Below are positions 8,153 through 18,166 of a stretch of DNA of 56,295 nucleotides, one piece after another. The translations under genes were made by a program, and so were the position numbers. The stretch is from an uncultured Alphaproteobacteria bacterium. GTDB taxonomy: Bacteria > Pseudomonadota > Alphaproteobacteria > Micropepsales > Micropepsaceae. The DNA is taken from the NCBI GenBank assembly GCA_937865685.1, contig CALMGU010000031.1:1-56295 (forward strand). Direction: 5' to 3'. Every line of letters begins with the position of its first letter. The stretch's first letter is position 1. A model generated the notes under the pieces. That model was not told the origin of the DNA, did no database searches, and saw nothing but the letters and a program-made list of their open reading frames with translations.

Positions 8153-9576
8153 CGAGTGGAGATGGCTTGGAATTTGGTGCGCGACGCGGGCGCGCCATCC
8201 TTCAACCGGAATTCCTTGGTGCCCATCAGTGCGGAGAGAAACTTGTCTCCCCATTTGGAGATATCGTTGCGCAGCAAGGCCGCGAACAAGGCGTTGTGGC
8301 GGGTTTTGCGCTCCGCCAGCGGCATCGCCATGGCGCTGGCGATAGCAGCCGCCACCGAGTCGGGATCGTAAGGATTGACTCGCAAAGCCCCTTCCTTGAA
8401 TTCCGCCGCCGCGCCGGCAAAGCGCGACAGGATCAGCACTCCGGGATCGGCGGCGTCCTGGGCCGCGACATATTCCTTGGCCACCAGATTCATGCCGTCG
8501 CGCAAGGGCGTCACCAGCGCCACCCGCGCGCCCCGGTAAAGACCCGACAAGGCCGTGCGGCTATAGGGCCGGTTCACGTAGCGCATCGGCGACCAGGAGG
8601 CATCGGAATAGGTGCCATTGATGCGGCCCGCGGTGGCGTTCACCGCGCTTTCCATTTCGGAATATTCCTTGATCTGGGAGCGGCTCTTGGGCGTGATCTG
8701 CAGATAGGTGATCTTGCCGTGCCAGGCGGGATTGGCGGCCAGGAAACGCTCATAGGCTTCCAGCCGAAGCGCGATGCCCTTGGAATAGTCCAGCCGGTCC
8801 ACCCCGATCATCAAGGCGCCGGGAATGCTTTTCATCACCTTGCGGACCAGTTCAGACTTCACCGCGCGGCGCGCCAGCCGGGCAAAGCCGCGCGGCTCGA
8901 TCCCGACCGGAAATGTGCCGATGCGCATCACCCGGTCGCCGGTGCCCAGCCGCCGCGAGATATGCGACGGCGTGCCAAGCTCGTTGGCGAGATAGCGGGC
9001 GAAATTGGCCGCGTCATTGTCGGTCTGGAATCCCACCAGATCGTAATGACAGAGCGCCGGGATCAACCGCTCGTGATTGGGCATCGCGGTGATGATCTCC
9101 GGCGGCGGCATCGGGATATGAAGGAAGAAACCCACCCGGTTCTGCAGATTCCGCTCCCGAAGCGCCTTGGCCAGCGGGATCAGGTGATAGTCATGCACCC
9201 AAACAATGTCGTCCGGTTTGAGCACCTTGGCCAGCTCATCGGCGAAATGCTCATTGACCCTCAGATACCCCGACAGGTCGCGGCGCGAGAACTCCGCCAG
9301 ATCCAGGCGGTAATGCAGGATCGGCCACAACACGCGGTTGGCGAAGCCATTATAATATTCGTCGAAATCCGCTTCCGTCAGATCGCTGACGATATAGCAG
9401 TTGTTGCCCTTGTGCAGGGTGCGCACGCGCGGTTGCGGTCCTGTTTCACCGGACCAGCCCATCCAGACGCAGGGATGGTGCTTCAAGGTCGCTTTCAGCA
9501 CCACTTCCAGACCGCCGGCATGCAGCCCGGAATCCGGCATGGCGACACGGTTGGAGATTATGAAGACGCGTGCCAA
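8146..9576 (-). CDS. otsA: Trehalose-6-phosphate synthase (OtsA, GT20)
   Basis: 476 residues, the usual OtsA size. Readable GT20 signatures are FIISNRVA at the start, VWVHDYHLIPLA, the IGVDRLDYSKGI loop, and the late LRDGMNLVAKEYVA nucleotide-sugar site. It makes trehalose 6-phosphate from a nucleotide glucose and glucose 6-phosphate in the cytoplasm. The start is a TTG at 9576, seven bases after GGGAGG and overlapping the GH15 stop by 19 bases. The much longer open frame upstream is antisense-style shadow of the GH15 gene. It is last in the otsB-GH15-otsA unit. Confidence 0.92.
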   Translation of the reverse strand: MARVFIISNRVAMPDSGLHAGGLEVVLKATLKHHPCVWMGWSGETGPQPRVRTLHKGNNCYIVSDLTEADFDEYYNGFANRVLWPILHYRLDLAEFSRRDLSGYLRVNEHFADELAKVLKPDDIVWVHDYHLIPLAKALRERNLQNRVGFFLHIPMPPPEIITAMPNHERLIPALCHYDLVGFQTDNDAANFARYLANELGTPSHISRRLGTGDRVMRIGTFPVGIEPRGFARLARRAVKSELVRKVMKSIPGALMIGVDRLDYSKGIALRLEAYERFLAANPAWHGKITYLQITPKSRSQIKEYSEMESAVNATAGRINGTYSDASWSPMRYVNRPYSRTALSGLYRGARVALVTPLRDGMNLVAKEYVAAQDAADPGVLILSRFAGAAAEFKEGALRVNPYDPDSVAAAIASAMAMPLAERKTRHNALFAALLRNDISKWGDKFLSALMGTKEFRLKDGAPASRTKFQAISTRH

Positions 9577-11351
9577 TAGCGCTCCTCCCAACTCTTGCTC
9601 AGCCGCATGGCGCTGAGGATCAGCCCGGCCATGGAATAGGTCTGGGGAAAATTGCCCCACAAAGTGCCGGTTCGGGGATCGATATCCTCCGCGAACAATC
9701 CATAATGGTTGCGCAGCGCCAGCGCGTCCTTGAAACGGGCGCGCGCTTCCTCGCCTCGGCCCAGCAGGCAGAGCGCATCGATCAGCCAGAAGCGGCAGAC
9801 CAGGAATTCGGATTCCGGCAGTCCGAAATCGTCCTCGGCGGCATAGCGCAGCACATGACGGCCCCGCACCAGATCCTGCTCGATGGCGGTCACGGTGGAG
9901 GCGAAACGAGGATCCTGGGAATCCAGCAATCCCAGTTCGGGCAACAGAAGGACGCTGGCATCCATGTCCTCGGTATCGGCCGCCGCGGTGAAGGCGCCGC
10001 GCTTTTCGTTCCAGCAGCGTTCCAGAATCACACCGCCCACCGTGTCGGCCAGATCGTTCCAATGTTTGGCCCGATCCGAAAATCCCAGGCGCGCAGCGAT
10101 GGCGCCCGCGCGCGACAGGCCCGCCCAGCACATTGCGGCGGAATGGGTGTGGATGCGCTTGCGTCCCCGATATTCCCAGATGCCGGCATCGGGCTCCAGC
10201 GCCAGCGCCGCGCATCGACGGGCCATCTTTTCCACCAGACGGAACAAAGGCTCGCCGCCGGGACGCGGTAGCCGCTTGTCGAAGAACATCGGCACGGCAG
10301 AGAGGATCACGCTGCCATAGGCGTCATGCTGAACCTGGTCCACGGCCGCATTGCCGATACGGACAGGGCCATGACCTTGAAAGCCTTTCAGGTCGGGCGC
10401 GACCCATTCCGTCAGGTCGCGCGAGGGCACGATGCCATAAACCGGCTTCAACACCTCTTCTTCGCCCACGATGGAGAAGACGAAAGCGACGAAATCCTCC
10501 ATCGTCTTTGTGGCGCCGATGCGGTTGAGCGCCCGCACCACGAAATAGGCGTCCCTGAGCCAGCAATAGCGGTAGTCCCAGGTCCGGCCGGAGTTCGGCG
10601 CTTCCGGCAGTGAGGTGGTCAGCGCAGCCACGATCCCGCCGGTTTCCTCGAAGTTGGAAAGCTTCAAGGTGATGGCAGCCCGGATGGTGGCGTCCTGCCA
10701 TTCATAGGGGATCGAAAGGCGCCGCGCCCATTCGCGCCAATAATCGTTGGTGCGGTCCAGAAATTCGCGCGCCGTGGTCGCCGGATCGGCGGCGAAAGGC
10801 TCGTCCGCCCCCAGCACCAGATGGACCGGACGGGTGAGCGCGAACGGCGTCTCCTCCTCGATATAGGACAGCGGCGCATCGGTGGTGAGGCGGACCAGCG
10901 CCGGCTCGCCATAGGTGATGTGATTGGAACCCGCCACCCGGCGCCGCATCGGCTTGCCGTAATCCTGGGTGGGCCTGACGCGGATGGTGATGCGCGGCAT
11001 GCCCGCCACGGGCTCGATCCGCCGCATCAGCTGGGGCGGGCGCAAGATGCGGTCGAAATTGCGGAACCGCGGCGCGAAATCGGTAATCCTGACCGCCGAT
11101 CCATCCTTCGCCGTCAACAAAGTGACCACTGTGGCGGTGTTGCGCTCGTAATGCGAAGCGCTATGAGCCAGACCATCCAGCACCACGTCGCAAAAACCTT
11201 TTTCCTCATCGCCCGCAAGCAAACGGCAGAAAAATGGATCGCCGTCGAAGCGGGGAAAGCACCACCACACGATCCGCGCATGACGATCAATCAAGGCGGC
11301 GGTGCGACCATTGCCGATGACGGCCAGATCCAGCGGCTGGGGCTTGCTCAT
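9558..11351 (-). CDS. Glycoside hydrolase family 15 protein (glucoamylase/trehalase-like)
   Basis: 597 residues. The GH15 hallmark GRTWDYRYCWLRDAYF lies at about 255-270 inside an (alpha/alpha)6 barrel, preceded by the N-terminal beta-sandwich typical of bacterial members. There is no signal peptide, so it acts on cytoplasmic alpha-glucans or trehalose. The gene is wedged between otsB and otsA, so a trehalase-type role or turnover of a trehalose-linked glucan is plausible but unproven. ATG 11351 overlaps the otsB stop as ATGA, which supports this start over the 12-residue longer frame. Confidence 0.88.
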   Translation of the reverse strand: MSKPQPLDLAVIGNGRTAALIDRHARIVWWCFPRFDGDPFFCRLLAGDEEKGFCDVVLDGLAHSASHYERNTATVVTLLTAKDGSAVRITDFAPRFRNFDRILRPPQLMRRIEPVAGMPRITIRVRPTQDYGKPMRRRVAGSNHITYGEPALVRLTTDAPLSYIEEETPFALTRPVHLVLGADEPFAADPATTAREFLDRTNDYWREWARRLSIPYEWQDATIRAAITLKLSNFEETGGIVAALTTSLPEAPNSGRTWDYRYCWLRDAYFVVRALNRIGATKTMEDFVAFVFSIVGEEEVLKPVYGIVPSRDLTEWVAPDLKGFQGHGPVRIGNAAVDQVQHDAYGSVILSAVPMFFDKRLPRPGGEPLFRLVEKMARRCAALALEPDAGIWEYRGRKRIHTHSAAMCWAGLSRAGAIAARLGFSDRAKHWNDLADTVGGVILERCWNEKRGAFTAAADTEDMDASVLLLPELGLLDSQDPRFASTVTAIEQDLVRGRHVLRYAAEDDFGLPESEFLVCRFWLIDALCLLGRGEEARARFKDALALRNHYGLFAEDIDPRTGTLWGNFPQTYSMAGLILSAMRLSKSWEERYWHASS

Positions 11352-12082
11352 GCCGCCACGCCTCTTTCCGCCAGCCGGTTCAGCCATTGACGCACCGCAC
11401 GGGGCGAGGAGAATTCATACTCCACGCCTTCAAAGGAACGTCCCACGGAAAAGCCGTTGCCGCCCAATTCCGGCAGGATGTGGAATACATCCATGTCGGT
11501 GGTGTCGTCGCCGCCGAAAACCGGTGCGCGGCCCTGAAACGGCGTCAGCTGCATCAACGCGCGCACGCCGGCACCCTTGTCGATCCCCCGTATCCGGGCA
11601 TCGATCACCGATTTGCCATGCTGAATGGCGACATTTTCGCGGGCAAAGGCTGGCGCATCTTTTTCCATCGCCGCTTCCAGCGAGGCTTTCGCCTCGGGCG
11701 CCAGACGATAATGCAAGGACAGAGCGTAAATCTTGTCTTCCAGGAGCGTGCCGGGATGGCTTTCCGCCAGCTCACGGAAAATGGCCCGCACCGGATCGGG
11801 AATGGGATGAGACAGAAGCCGCAACACGCCGTCGGCGCCGCGCATTTCCGCGCCATGACACCCCACCGCGGCTGTGCGCAACGGCGAGAAAAGCCCGTCG
11901 ATGGTGGCCAGCGAGCGGCCGCTCACGAAAGCCAGCGCGCCTTCCAGCGCGTCATGCAGCCGCGTCAAAGTCGCGCGCAATTCGGCCGGCACCACCACCG
12001 CGTCAGGCGTGCGGGCCATGTCGAGCAGAGTGCCGTCGATATCCAGAAAAAGAGCGGAGTTCTTCTTCACAGGCGGCGTCAT
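11348..12082 (-). CDS. otsB: Trehalose-6-phosphate phosphatase (OtsB)
   Basis: 244 residues of the HAD superfamily. Motif I, FLDIDGTLLD (residues 12-21), supplies the nucleophilic Asp; FVSGR is motif II; FGGDDTTDMDVF is motif IV. It removes phosphate from trehalose 6-phosphate, completing the OtsA route. It heads the otsB-GH15-otsA unit with a 165-base spacer in front that carries a palindrome, so it may have its own promoter separate from the ppgK group. Confidence 0.92.
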   Translation of the reverse strand: MTPPVKKNSALFLDIDGTLLDMARTPDAVVVPAELRATLTRLHDALEGALAFVSGRSLATIDGLFSPLRTAAVGCHGAEMRGADGVLRLLSHPIPDPVRAIFRELAESHPGTLLEDKIYALSLHYRLAPEAKASLEAAMEKDAPAFARENVAIQHGKSVIDARIRGIDKGAGVRALMQLTPFQGRAPVFGGDDTTDMDVFHILPELGGNGFSVGRSFEGVEYEFSSPRAVRQWLNRLAERGVAA

Positions 12083-12215
12083 CCTGACCTGTCCACAATA
12101 TGTCCTGTCTCAAAAGGCGTGCTTCAAAATGGGCCCAGGCCGCAAGCCCGGTCCTGCCCGTTAACGCGCAAGGTACGCGTGCGGTTCCATCTTGAGATGT
12201 CGCGCGGCCGGATGG

Positions 12216-12238
12216 GTTGCTAGCGGCAGCGTAGCAAC
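12216..12238. repeat. Palindrome with GCG(G/T)CAGCG loop, copy 1
   Basis: gttgcta / tagcaac around gcggcagcg. A second copy, gttcggta / taccgaac around gcgtcagcg, lies at 18199-18223. The stem bases vary while the loop is conserved, which argues for a repeated structured element. The rest of the spacer 12083-12247 shows nothing else I can name. Confidence 0.55.
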
Positions 12239-12247
12239 GCTTCGGCC

Positions 12248-13027
12248 CTATCGGGCCTTCGCACTTTTCCTGGCCGTCGCTCCTGTATGCTTGCGAGGCC
12301 CGTTGGGATGCCAGACGAAGGCACCGCCTTCCATGCCCGCATCATTGGAAACCAGCGATACATTCTTCGGCAGCTTGAAGCGGATGCGGCGCGAATTGCC
12401 GCCGCCCAGATAGAGATGATCGTAATTCATCACCGTGGACAGGATGGGGATCAGTCTCTTCACCCGCTTGTTCCATTCCTTGTCGCCGATCCTGCGGCGC
12501 TCGCGCTCGCCGATATAGGCGTCGAAATCGTCCTTGTGATGAATCGGCATATGCGCCAGCTCCATGTGCGGCATCAATTCGCCGTCGCGGAACCAGGCGG
12601 TGCCGAAGCCCGTGCCCAAGGTGCAGACCAGTTCCAGCCCTTTGCCCCGCACCACCGCCAGGCCCTGCACATCCGCATCATTGTTGAGGCGCGTGGACCT
12701 GCCGAATTTCCGTTCGACCGCCCGCGCAAGCTTGAAACCCTTCCAGGGCTGGGTGCCAAGATTGGCGGCGGTATACACGACTCCATCGCGCACATAACCG
12801 GGAAAGCCGATTGAGATATGATCGTAATCCTTGAGCGGCGCGATGAGTTCGGCCAACGCCGCCAGAACGTGTTTCGGCGTGGGACGCGCGGGGGTTTTGA
12901 TCCGCAGCCGCTCGGTCAGGAAACGCCCCCTGGGATCGACGATCGCCGCTTTAAGCCCGGTTCCGCCGATGTCGATGGCGAGGATCCTTGCGACGGGTGA
13001 TTCTTTTGCGGACCGGTTTACGGACAT
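12248..13027 (-). CDS. ppgK: ROK-family polyphosphate (ATP) glucokinase
   Basis: 259 residues. The phosphate-binding motif is ILAIDIGGTGLKAAIVD. ISIGFPGYV, TRLNNDADVQGLAV (with the catalytic Asp) and LVCTLGTGFGTAWF are all typical of the strictly polyphosphate-dependent or dual glucokinases, which lack the zinc-binding cluster of ordinary ROK proteins. It would phosphorylate glucose released by the neighbouring GH15 enzymes, feeding glucose 6-phosphate to zwf. Its first 77 bases overlap the upstream GH15 gene, and no better internal start is visible. The basic tail (ARKSAKAR) is probably disordered. Confidence 0.88.
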   Translation of the reverse strand: MSVNRSAKESPVARILAIDIGGTGLKAAIVDPRGRFLTERLRIKTPARPTPKHVLAALAELIAPLKDYDHISIGFPGYVRDGVVYTAANLGTQPWKGFKLARAVERKFGRSTRLNNDADVQGLAVVRGKGLELVCTLGTGFGTAWFRDGELMPHMELAHMPIHHKDDFDAYIGERERRRIGDKEWNKRVKRLIPILSTVMNYDHLYLGGGNSRRIRFKLPKNVSLVSNDAGMEGGAFVWHPNGPRKHTGATARKSAKAR

Positions 13028-14813
13028 TGCGGCGATTTTCCTCCTGCGCCAGGTTGAGCGCGGTGTTGATCAGGGCGACATGGGAAAAGGCCTGGGGAAA
13101 ATTCCCCAGCATGCGCTTGTCCTCGGGATCATATTCTTCCGCGAACAACCCCACATCGTTGGCATAGCCTTTCAAGCGATGGAACAGGCGCCTGGCATCG
13201 GCCTTGCGCCCCACCAGCAGGTAATTGTCGGCCAACCAGAAGCTGCAGGCAAGGAACGCCCCCTCGCCCGGCGGCAGGCCGTCAACGCCGGTCTCGGTTT
13301 CATAGCGCAGCAACAGGCCGTTGTGGAGCAGCGTTTTCTCGATCTCTTCCACCGTGCGGCGGATGCGCTTGTCGCGGGCCGGCAGGAAACCCACCAGGGG
13401 AAGCAGCAACAGGCTGGCATCCATGCGCTTGGAGCCATAGGCCTGCACGAAGCAGCCCCGCGCGGGATCGATACCCTTGGCGCAAATCTCCTTGTGGATC
13501 CGGTCGGCGACCTTGCGATAATGGGCCGAGCGGCGCTTGTCTTCCGGATAAGCCAGGCTGGCGCGATCGAACGCGACCCAGGTCATCACTTTGGAATGGA
13601 CGAATTGCTGGGGGGCGCCTCTTATTTCCCAGATGCCTTCGTCCGGCTTTCTCCAGATCGTCTCCAGATGCCGGAGAAAAGTTTCGCGAATCTCGCTGCG
13701 GCGGGGCGCGGGCGGCAGGCCGCCCTTGCGCGCCTGGCTGAGCACATCGGCCAGTTCGCCATAGATATCGAGCTGCAGCTGGCGGGCGGCCGCATTGCCG
13801 ATGCGGACGGGGCGGGAATTCTCATAGCCGGGCAGATGCGGCAACTCCAATTCGTCCAGGCGCTTGCCGCCCATCACGTCATACATGGTCTGAAGCTGTT
13901 CAGGGGCACCCGCGATCACCCGCACCAGCCAATGCTGCCAGACATTGGCTTCTTCGGTGTAGCCCGCATTGAGAAAGGCCAGAAGGGTGAAGGTCGCGTC
14001 CCTCAGCCAGCAATAGCGATAGTCCCAGTTGCGGCTGCCGCCGATCTGTTCCGGCAGCGAGGTGGTGACGGCGGCGACGATACCGCCGGTGGGCTGATAG
14101 CTGAGGCTTTTCAGGGTGAGCAGCGAGCGCACGATCTCGCTCCGCCATTTGCCCTTCAGCCTGCAGGTGCCGATCCAGTCGGCCCAATATTTCTCCGCCT
14201 GCTCCAGCGCGATGTCGGCGTCGATCACGTCCGGCAGCTGGTAATGAGATTCCCGGTAGCTGAGAACGAAGGGAATGCGCTCGCCCTTGCGCACGGTGAA
14301 GCGGGCTGCCGAATGCATATTCTCGCCGCGAATGTCCACCGGCGTGCGCACGCAAAGCATATTGGGCCCGGCCACGGCGGATATGGTCTTGGAGTCGATC
14401 CGATTCACCCAGGGAATGGTGACGCCATAATCGAACCGGATCACCAGTTCAGTTTCCATTTTGACGTGGCCGGAAAGTCCTTCGACGATGCGCACGATGG
14501 AGCGGTCCGCGCCACTCACCGGCATGAAATCGATCACTTTGGCGATGCCGGTGGCGGTGCGAAATTCGGTTTCCAGAATCAGACTGTCGCCCCGGTAGCG
14601 CCGCTTGATGTGTGGCGCCGCGCGATTCTTGTACGGCTTGATTTTGCGGTCCGGCGCGATCAGCCAGCGGCCGTGCCTGGGTTCGCCCAGAAGCGCCGCG
14701 AAACAGGCCGCGGAATCGAAACGCGGCATGCACAGCCAGTCGATCGAACCGTTGCGCCCCACAAGCGCGGCGGTATGGCAATCGCCGATGACGGCATAAT
14801 CCTCAATCCGCAT
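12951..14813 (-). CDS. Second glycoside hydrolase family 15 protein
   Basis: 620 residues. The GH15 signature NWDYRYCWLRDATF lies at about 262-275, and the N-terminus IEDYAVIGDCHTAALVGRNG is typical of bacterial GH15 proteins. No signal peptide. It differs clearly from the GH15 protein at 9558-11351, so it is an old paralogue and not a recent copy. It overlaps pgl by 11 bases upstream and ppgK by 77 bases downstream. The very basic C-terminus (RKPVRKRITRRKDPRHRHRR) lies in the overlap with ppgK and may be a by-product of frame sharing. The substrate is an alpha-glucan or trehalose. Confidence 0.88.
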   Translation of the reverse strand: MRIEDYAVIGDCHTAALVGRNGSIDWLCMPRFDSAACFAALLGEPRHGRWLIAPDRKIKPYKNRAAPHIKRRYRGDSLILETEFRTATGIAKVIDFMPVSGADRSIVRIVEGLSGHVKMETELVIRFDYGVTIPWVNRIDSKTISAVAGPNMLCVRTPVDIRGENMHSAARFTVRKGERIPFVLSYRESHYQLPDVIDADIALEQAEKYWADWIGTCRLKGKWRSEIVRSLLTLKSLSYQPTGGIVAAVTTSLPEQIGGSRNWDYRYCWLRDATFTLLAFLNAGYTEEANVWQHWLVRVIAGAPEQLQTMYDVMGGKRLDELELPHLPGYENSRPVRIGNAAARQLQLDIYGELADVLSQARKGGLPPAPRRSEIRETFLRHLETIWRKPDEGIWEIRGAPQQFVHSKVMTWVAFDRASLAYPEDKRRSAHYRKVADRIHKEICAKGIDPARGCFVQAYGSKRMDASLLLLPLVGFLPARDKRIRRTVEEIEKTLLHNGLLLRYETETGVDGLPPGEGAFLACSFWLADNYLLVGRKADARRLFHRLKGYANDVGLFAEEYDPEDKRMLGNFPQAFSHVALINTALNLAQEENRRNVRKPVRKRITRRKDPRHRHRRNRA

Positions 14814-15522
14814 CGATCCCCGCCGCGGCGCGATCCACCAGCCAGATCACATCGCCCTCTGGCTTCAGGCGGCCGGCGGGAATGGCCGGATCGCCGGCAC
14901 GGGCACGGGCCAGCATTCGCCGCTTGGCCGCACCGGCCACCAGGAACACCGTCAAGCGACTGGATTGAAGGGCGGGATAGGTCAAGGTGATGCGCGGTTC
15001 GGGACGCCCATCGGGCACAATGGCGACCCAATGGGCACTTTCGTCCAGCACCGGCTGATCCGGAAGCAGGGAAGCGGTATGGCCATCCTCGCCCAGGCCC
15101 AAGAGCTGCAAGTCGAACAAGGGCTGCTGGGGAAGAAGCCGGCTGCTGCCATATTGCTGGCGCAGGATCTCCTCATAGGTCTGGGCGGCGCGTTCGGCAT
15201 CGCCATCACCCGGCACCGCGAACATCCCGCGCGGATGAACCTCAGGCCCGGACAGCAAAAGTTCGCGGATCATGCGGTAATTGCTTTCGGGATGATCGTG
15301 CGGCACGAAACGCTCATCACCCAGATAGATTTCCACACGGTCCCACGGCACCCGATGCAGATGGGCGAGATGCCGGTAGCAGCCGCGCGGGGTGGAGCCC
15401 CCGGCCAGCGCCAGGCGGAACGGCATGGTGCCGCCGCGAATGCGGTCGGCGATCAGCTCCGCCGCTCGCGCGGACAAAGCTTCCAGATCCTTCAGGACTT
15501 CCATTTCTCCGGCGATGCGCAT
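14803..15522 (-). CDS. pgl: 6-phosphogluconolactonase
   Basis: 239 residues of the DevB/Pgl type. Readable blocks are LALAGGSTPRGCYRHLA, WDRVEIYLGDERFVP with HPESNYRMIRELL, and LLGLGEDGHTASLLP. It hydrolyses 6-phosphogluconolactone, the product of Zwf. The gene lies 7 bases from the zwf stop and overlaps the GH15 gene, so it is in one operon with both. Confidence 0.93.
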   Translation of the reverse strand: MRIAGEMEVLKDLEALSARAAELIADRIRGGTMPFRLALAGGSTPRGCYRHLAHLHRVPWDRVEIYLGDERFVPHDHPESNYRMIRELLLSGPEVHPRGMFAVPGDGDAERAAQTYEEILRQQYGSSRLLPQQPLFDLQLLGLGEDGHTASLLPDQPVLDESAHWVAIVPDGRPEPRITLTYPALQSSRLTVFLVAGAAKRRMLARARAGDPAIPAGRLKPEGDVIWLVDRAAAGIDAD

Positions 15523-15529
15523 GGGCGTC

Positions 15530-17035
15530 TCATTTTATGGTGCGCCAGGACCGTCCGTCACGGGCCAAAAGATCATTGGCGGCGCTGGGTCCCTCGCTGC
15601 CGGCGGCATAGTTGGGAAAATGCCGGGGCGTGGTGTCCGCCCAGCCGGTCAATACCGGTTCGACCACGCTCCAGGCGGCTTCGACCTGATCGGCGCGCTG
15701 GAACAGCGTCGCATCCCCGATCAGGCAATCATAGATCAGGGTTTCGTACCCGACGGCGGGTGCCTGATGGAACCAATCCTTGTACTTGAAATCCATCGCC
15801 ACGCTTTCCAGCGCCATCGCCGGGCCCGGCCGCTTGGCGTTGAAGCGCAGGCGGATGCTTTCATCGGGCTGGATGCGCATGATCAGCCAATCGGCATCCA
15901 GTTCCTCCACCGGGGTCTCGCGGAACAGTGCATGGGGCGCGCGCTTGAAGCGGATGGCGATCTCGCTGGAGCGCGCCGCCAGCCGCTTTCCGGTGCGCAG
16001 ATAAAACGGCACCCCCGCCCAGCGCCAATTGTCGATCAGAAGGCGCATCGCCACAAAGGTCTCGACATTTGAATCGGGCGCGACATTCTCTTCCTGGCGA
16101 TAGGCAACGACAGGTTTTTCCGCCACCACGCCCGAATCATATTGCCCGCGCACCACATCCCCCAAAGTCAGGGGATGCACCGCCTTGAACATCTCCGCCT
16201 TCTTGGCCCTGATATCCTCGGCGTCGAAAGACACGGGCGGCTCCATCGCCGTCATGGCCACCAGCTGGAACAGATGATTGGGCACCATGTCGCGCAAGGC
16301 ACCGGTCTTTTCGTAGAAATTCCCCCGTCCTTCGGTGCCGATCGTCTCGGCGACGGTGATCTGGACATGGCTGATCCGGTCGCGATTCCAGATCGGCTCG
16401 AACAGCCCATTGGCGAAACGCAGCGCCATGATGTTCTGCACCGTCTCCTTCCCCAGGAAATGATCGATCCGGTAGATCTGTTCTTCCTTGAGATATTTGA
16501 GCAGGCAGCGGTTGAGCGCTTTGGCCGATTCCAGATCATGGCCGAACGGCTTTTCCACGATCAGGCGGCGGAATCGCCCCTCCTTCTGCTCGACCAGGCC
16601 GGTCTCGCCCAGCTTCGCCGCGATGATGGCGAAGAAGCGGTCCGCCACCGCCAGATAAAACAGGACATTGCCGCCGAGGGATTGTTCCTGGTCGGTCTTG
16701 GCGATCAGATCGCCAAGCGCCTTGTAGGTTTCGGCTTTCTCGAAATCTCCCCGCAGGAAAGTCATGCTGCGGGCGACTTTGCTCCACAGCGCCTCGTCGA
16801 TCACCGCGCCGCTTTTCGCCAGGACCCCCACCAGGAAATCGCGCAGCCCTGCCTGCCACTCAGCCGTCGTCTTGTCATTGTGATCGACGCCGATCAGCGC
16901 CATCTTGTCGGGCAACATGCCGGTGCGCGCCAGATTGTAGAGCGCGGGCACGATCAGTCTTTTGGTCAGATCGCCATTGGCGCCGAAAATCACGATGGCG
17001 CAATCGGGCGGCGCCCCTTTGTGGGACGGGCTCAT
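15530..17035 (-). CDS. zwf: Glucose-6-phosphate 1-dehydrogenase
   Basis: 501 residues. The nucleotide-binding start [29 protein letters not shown] and the active-site signature [13 protein letters not shown] (catalytic His in the RIDHF segment) are all present. It oxidises glucose 6-phosphate to the lactone and opens the Entner-Doudoroff and pentose phosphate routes. Its ATG overlaps the gnd stop (ATGA). Confidence 0.96.
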   Translation of the reverse strand: MSPSHKGAPPDCAIVIFGANGDLTKRLIVPALYNLARTGMLPDKMALIGVDHNDKTTAEWQAGLRDFLVGVLAKSGAVIDEALWSKVARSMTFLRGDFEKAETYKALGDLIAKTDQEQSLGGNVLFYLAVADRFFAIIAAKLGETGLVEQKEGRFRRLIVEKPFGHDLESAKALNRCLLKYLKEEQIYRIDHFLGKETVQNIMALRFANGLFEPIWNRDRISHVQITVAETIGTEGRGNFYEKTGALRDMVPNHLFQLVAMTAMEPPVSFDAEDIRAKKAEMFKAVHPLTLGDVVRGQYDSGVVAEKPVVAYRQEENVAPDSNVETFVAMRLLIDNWRWAGVPFYLRTGKRLAARSSEIAIRFKRAPHALFRETPVEELDADWLIMRIQPDESIRLRFNAKRPGPAMALESVAMDFKYKDWFHQAPAVGYETLIYDCLIGDATLFQRADQVEAAWSVVEPVLTGWADTTPRHFPNYAAGSEGPSAANDLLARDGRSWRTIK

Positions 17036-18033
17036 TTGTCTTCGTCCTTGGCTTTATGGGCGGGAACCAGACTTTCGACATGGCCGCCGAACTCGTTGCG
17101 CATCGCCGACAACAGCTTTTCACCGAAGCTGTGCGCGATGCGGGAACGGAAGCGGGCATAAAGCGCCGCGGTGATCACCGGCGCGGCCACCGCCTCGTCG
17201 ATCGCCGCTTCGATGGTCCAGCGGCCTTCGCCGCTGTCATCGACGTAGCCTTCGAAATTGCTCAATTCCGGCGACTTGGCCAGCGCGATGGCGGTGAGAT
17301 CCAGGAGCCAGGACGATATCACGCTGCCGCGCCGCCACACTTCCGCGATGTCGGCGGTATCCAGGACGAAGCGTTCGTCTTCCGGCAGCTTGTCGCTGGC
17401 CCTTCCGCGCAGAATGTCGAAGCCCTCGGCATAGGCCTGCATCAGCCCATATTCGATGCCGTTATGGACCATCTTGACGAAATGACCGGCGCCCACCGGC
17501 CCGGCATGCAGGTATCCGTTGAGGACACGCGGGTCGCGCGCTTCGCGTCCGGGAGTCTTTTCGATGCCGCCGGCGCCGGGCGCCAACGCGGCGAAGATGG
17601 GATCGAGCCGATCCACCACCGTCTTGTCGCCGCCGATCATCATGCAATAGCCGCGTGCCAACCCCCAAACGCCACCGGATGTGCCGCAATCGACATAGCC
17701 GATATTCTTTTTCTTCAGCGCCTGGGCACGGCGGATATCGTCTTTGTAGAATGTATTGCCGCCATCGATCACCACATCGCCGGCCGCGAGAAGATCGCTC
17801 AAAGCGAAAACCGTATCGTCGGTAATCTTGCCCGCCGGGAGCATCACCCAAACGGCACGGGGTGCATCGAGCTTTTCCACCATCTCCTTCAGCGATGCGG
17901 CGCCGGTTGCGCCCGCCAATGCCGTCACCGCCTTGGGATCACGATCGAAAGCGACGATCTGATGACCTCTTTCCATCAGACGGCGCCCGATATTGGCGCC
18001 CATCCGGCCGAGACCGACGATCCCGATCTGCAT
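17032..18033 (-). CDS. gnd: 6-phosphogluconate dehydrogenase, decarboxylating (short YqeC/GndA type)
   Basis: 333 residues, the short form of the family. The Rossmann start is [39 protein letters not shown] and [16 protein letters not shown] are the substrate and catalytic segments. It converts 6-phosphogluconate to ribulose 5-phosphate; short forms are usually NAD-preferring. It is first in the gnd-zwf-pgl-GH15-ppgK operon, with a 230-base upstream spacer that is mostly palindromic repeat. Confidence 0.92.
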   Translation of the reverse strand: MQIGIVGLGRMGANIGRRLMERGHQIVAFDRDPKAVTALAGATGAASLKEMVEKLDAPRAVWVMLPAGKITDDTVFALSDLLAAGDVVIDGGNTFYKDDIRRAQALKKKNIGYVDCGTSGGVWGLARGYCMMIGGDKTVVDRLDPIFAALAPGAGGIEKTPGREARDPRVLNGYLHAGPVGAGHFVKMVHNGIEYGLMQAYAEGFDILRGRASDKLPEDERFVLDTADIAEVWRRGSVISSWLLDLTAIALAKSPELSNFEGYVDDSGEGRWTIEAAIDEAVAAPVITAALYARFRSRIAHSFGEKLLSAMRNEFGGHVESLVPAHKAKDEDK

Positions 18034-18166
18034 GAAAACTCCCTCGCCGCGGAACGCGCGGAAATATCGCCTGGCAATATCCGCGTATTATGCACGCCCC
18101 GCCACGCTTGAGAACGTATCAAAGCATTGCAAAGTTCCAGGGGCGTTGCGGCGCATACAGGCTTTC

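Noticed and set aside
9577..10215. 213-codon N-terminal extension of otsA
   Set aside because: It lies out of frame inside the GH15 gene and lacks homology. A TTG with a strong ribosome-binding site at 9576 gives the normal OtsA length.
12831..14990. 719-codon plus-strand open frame opposite ppgK and GH15
   Set aside because: It overlaps two strongly supported genes on the other strand and has the composition of an antisense frame, with no recognisable fold.
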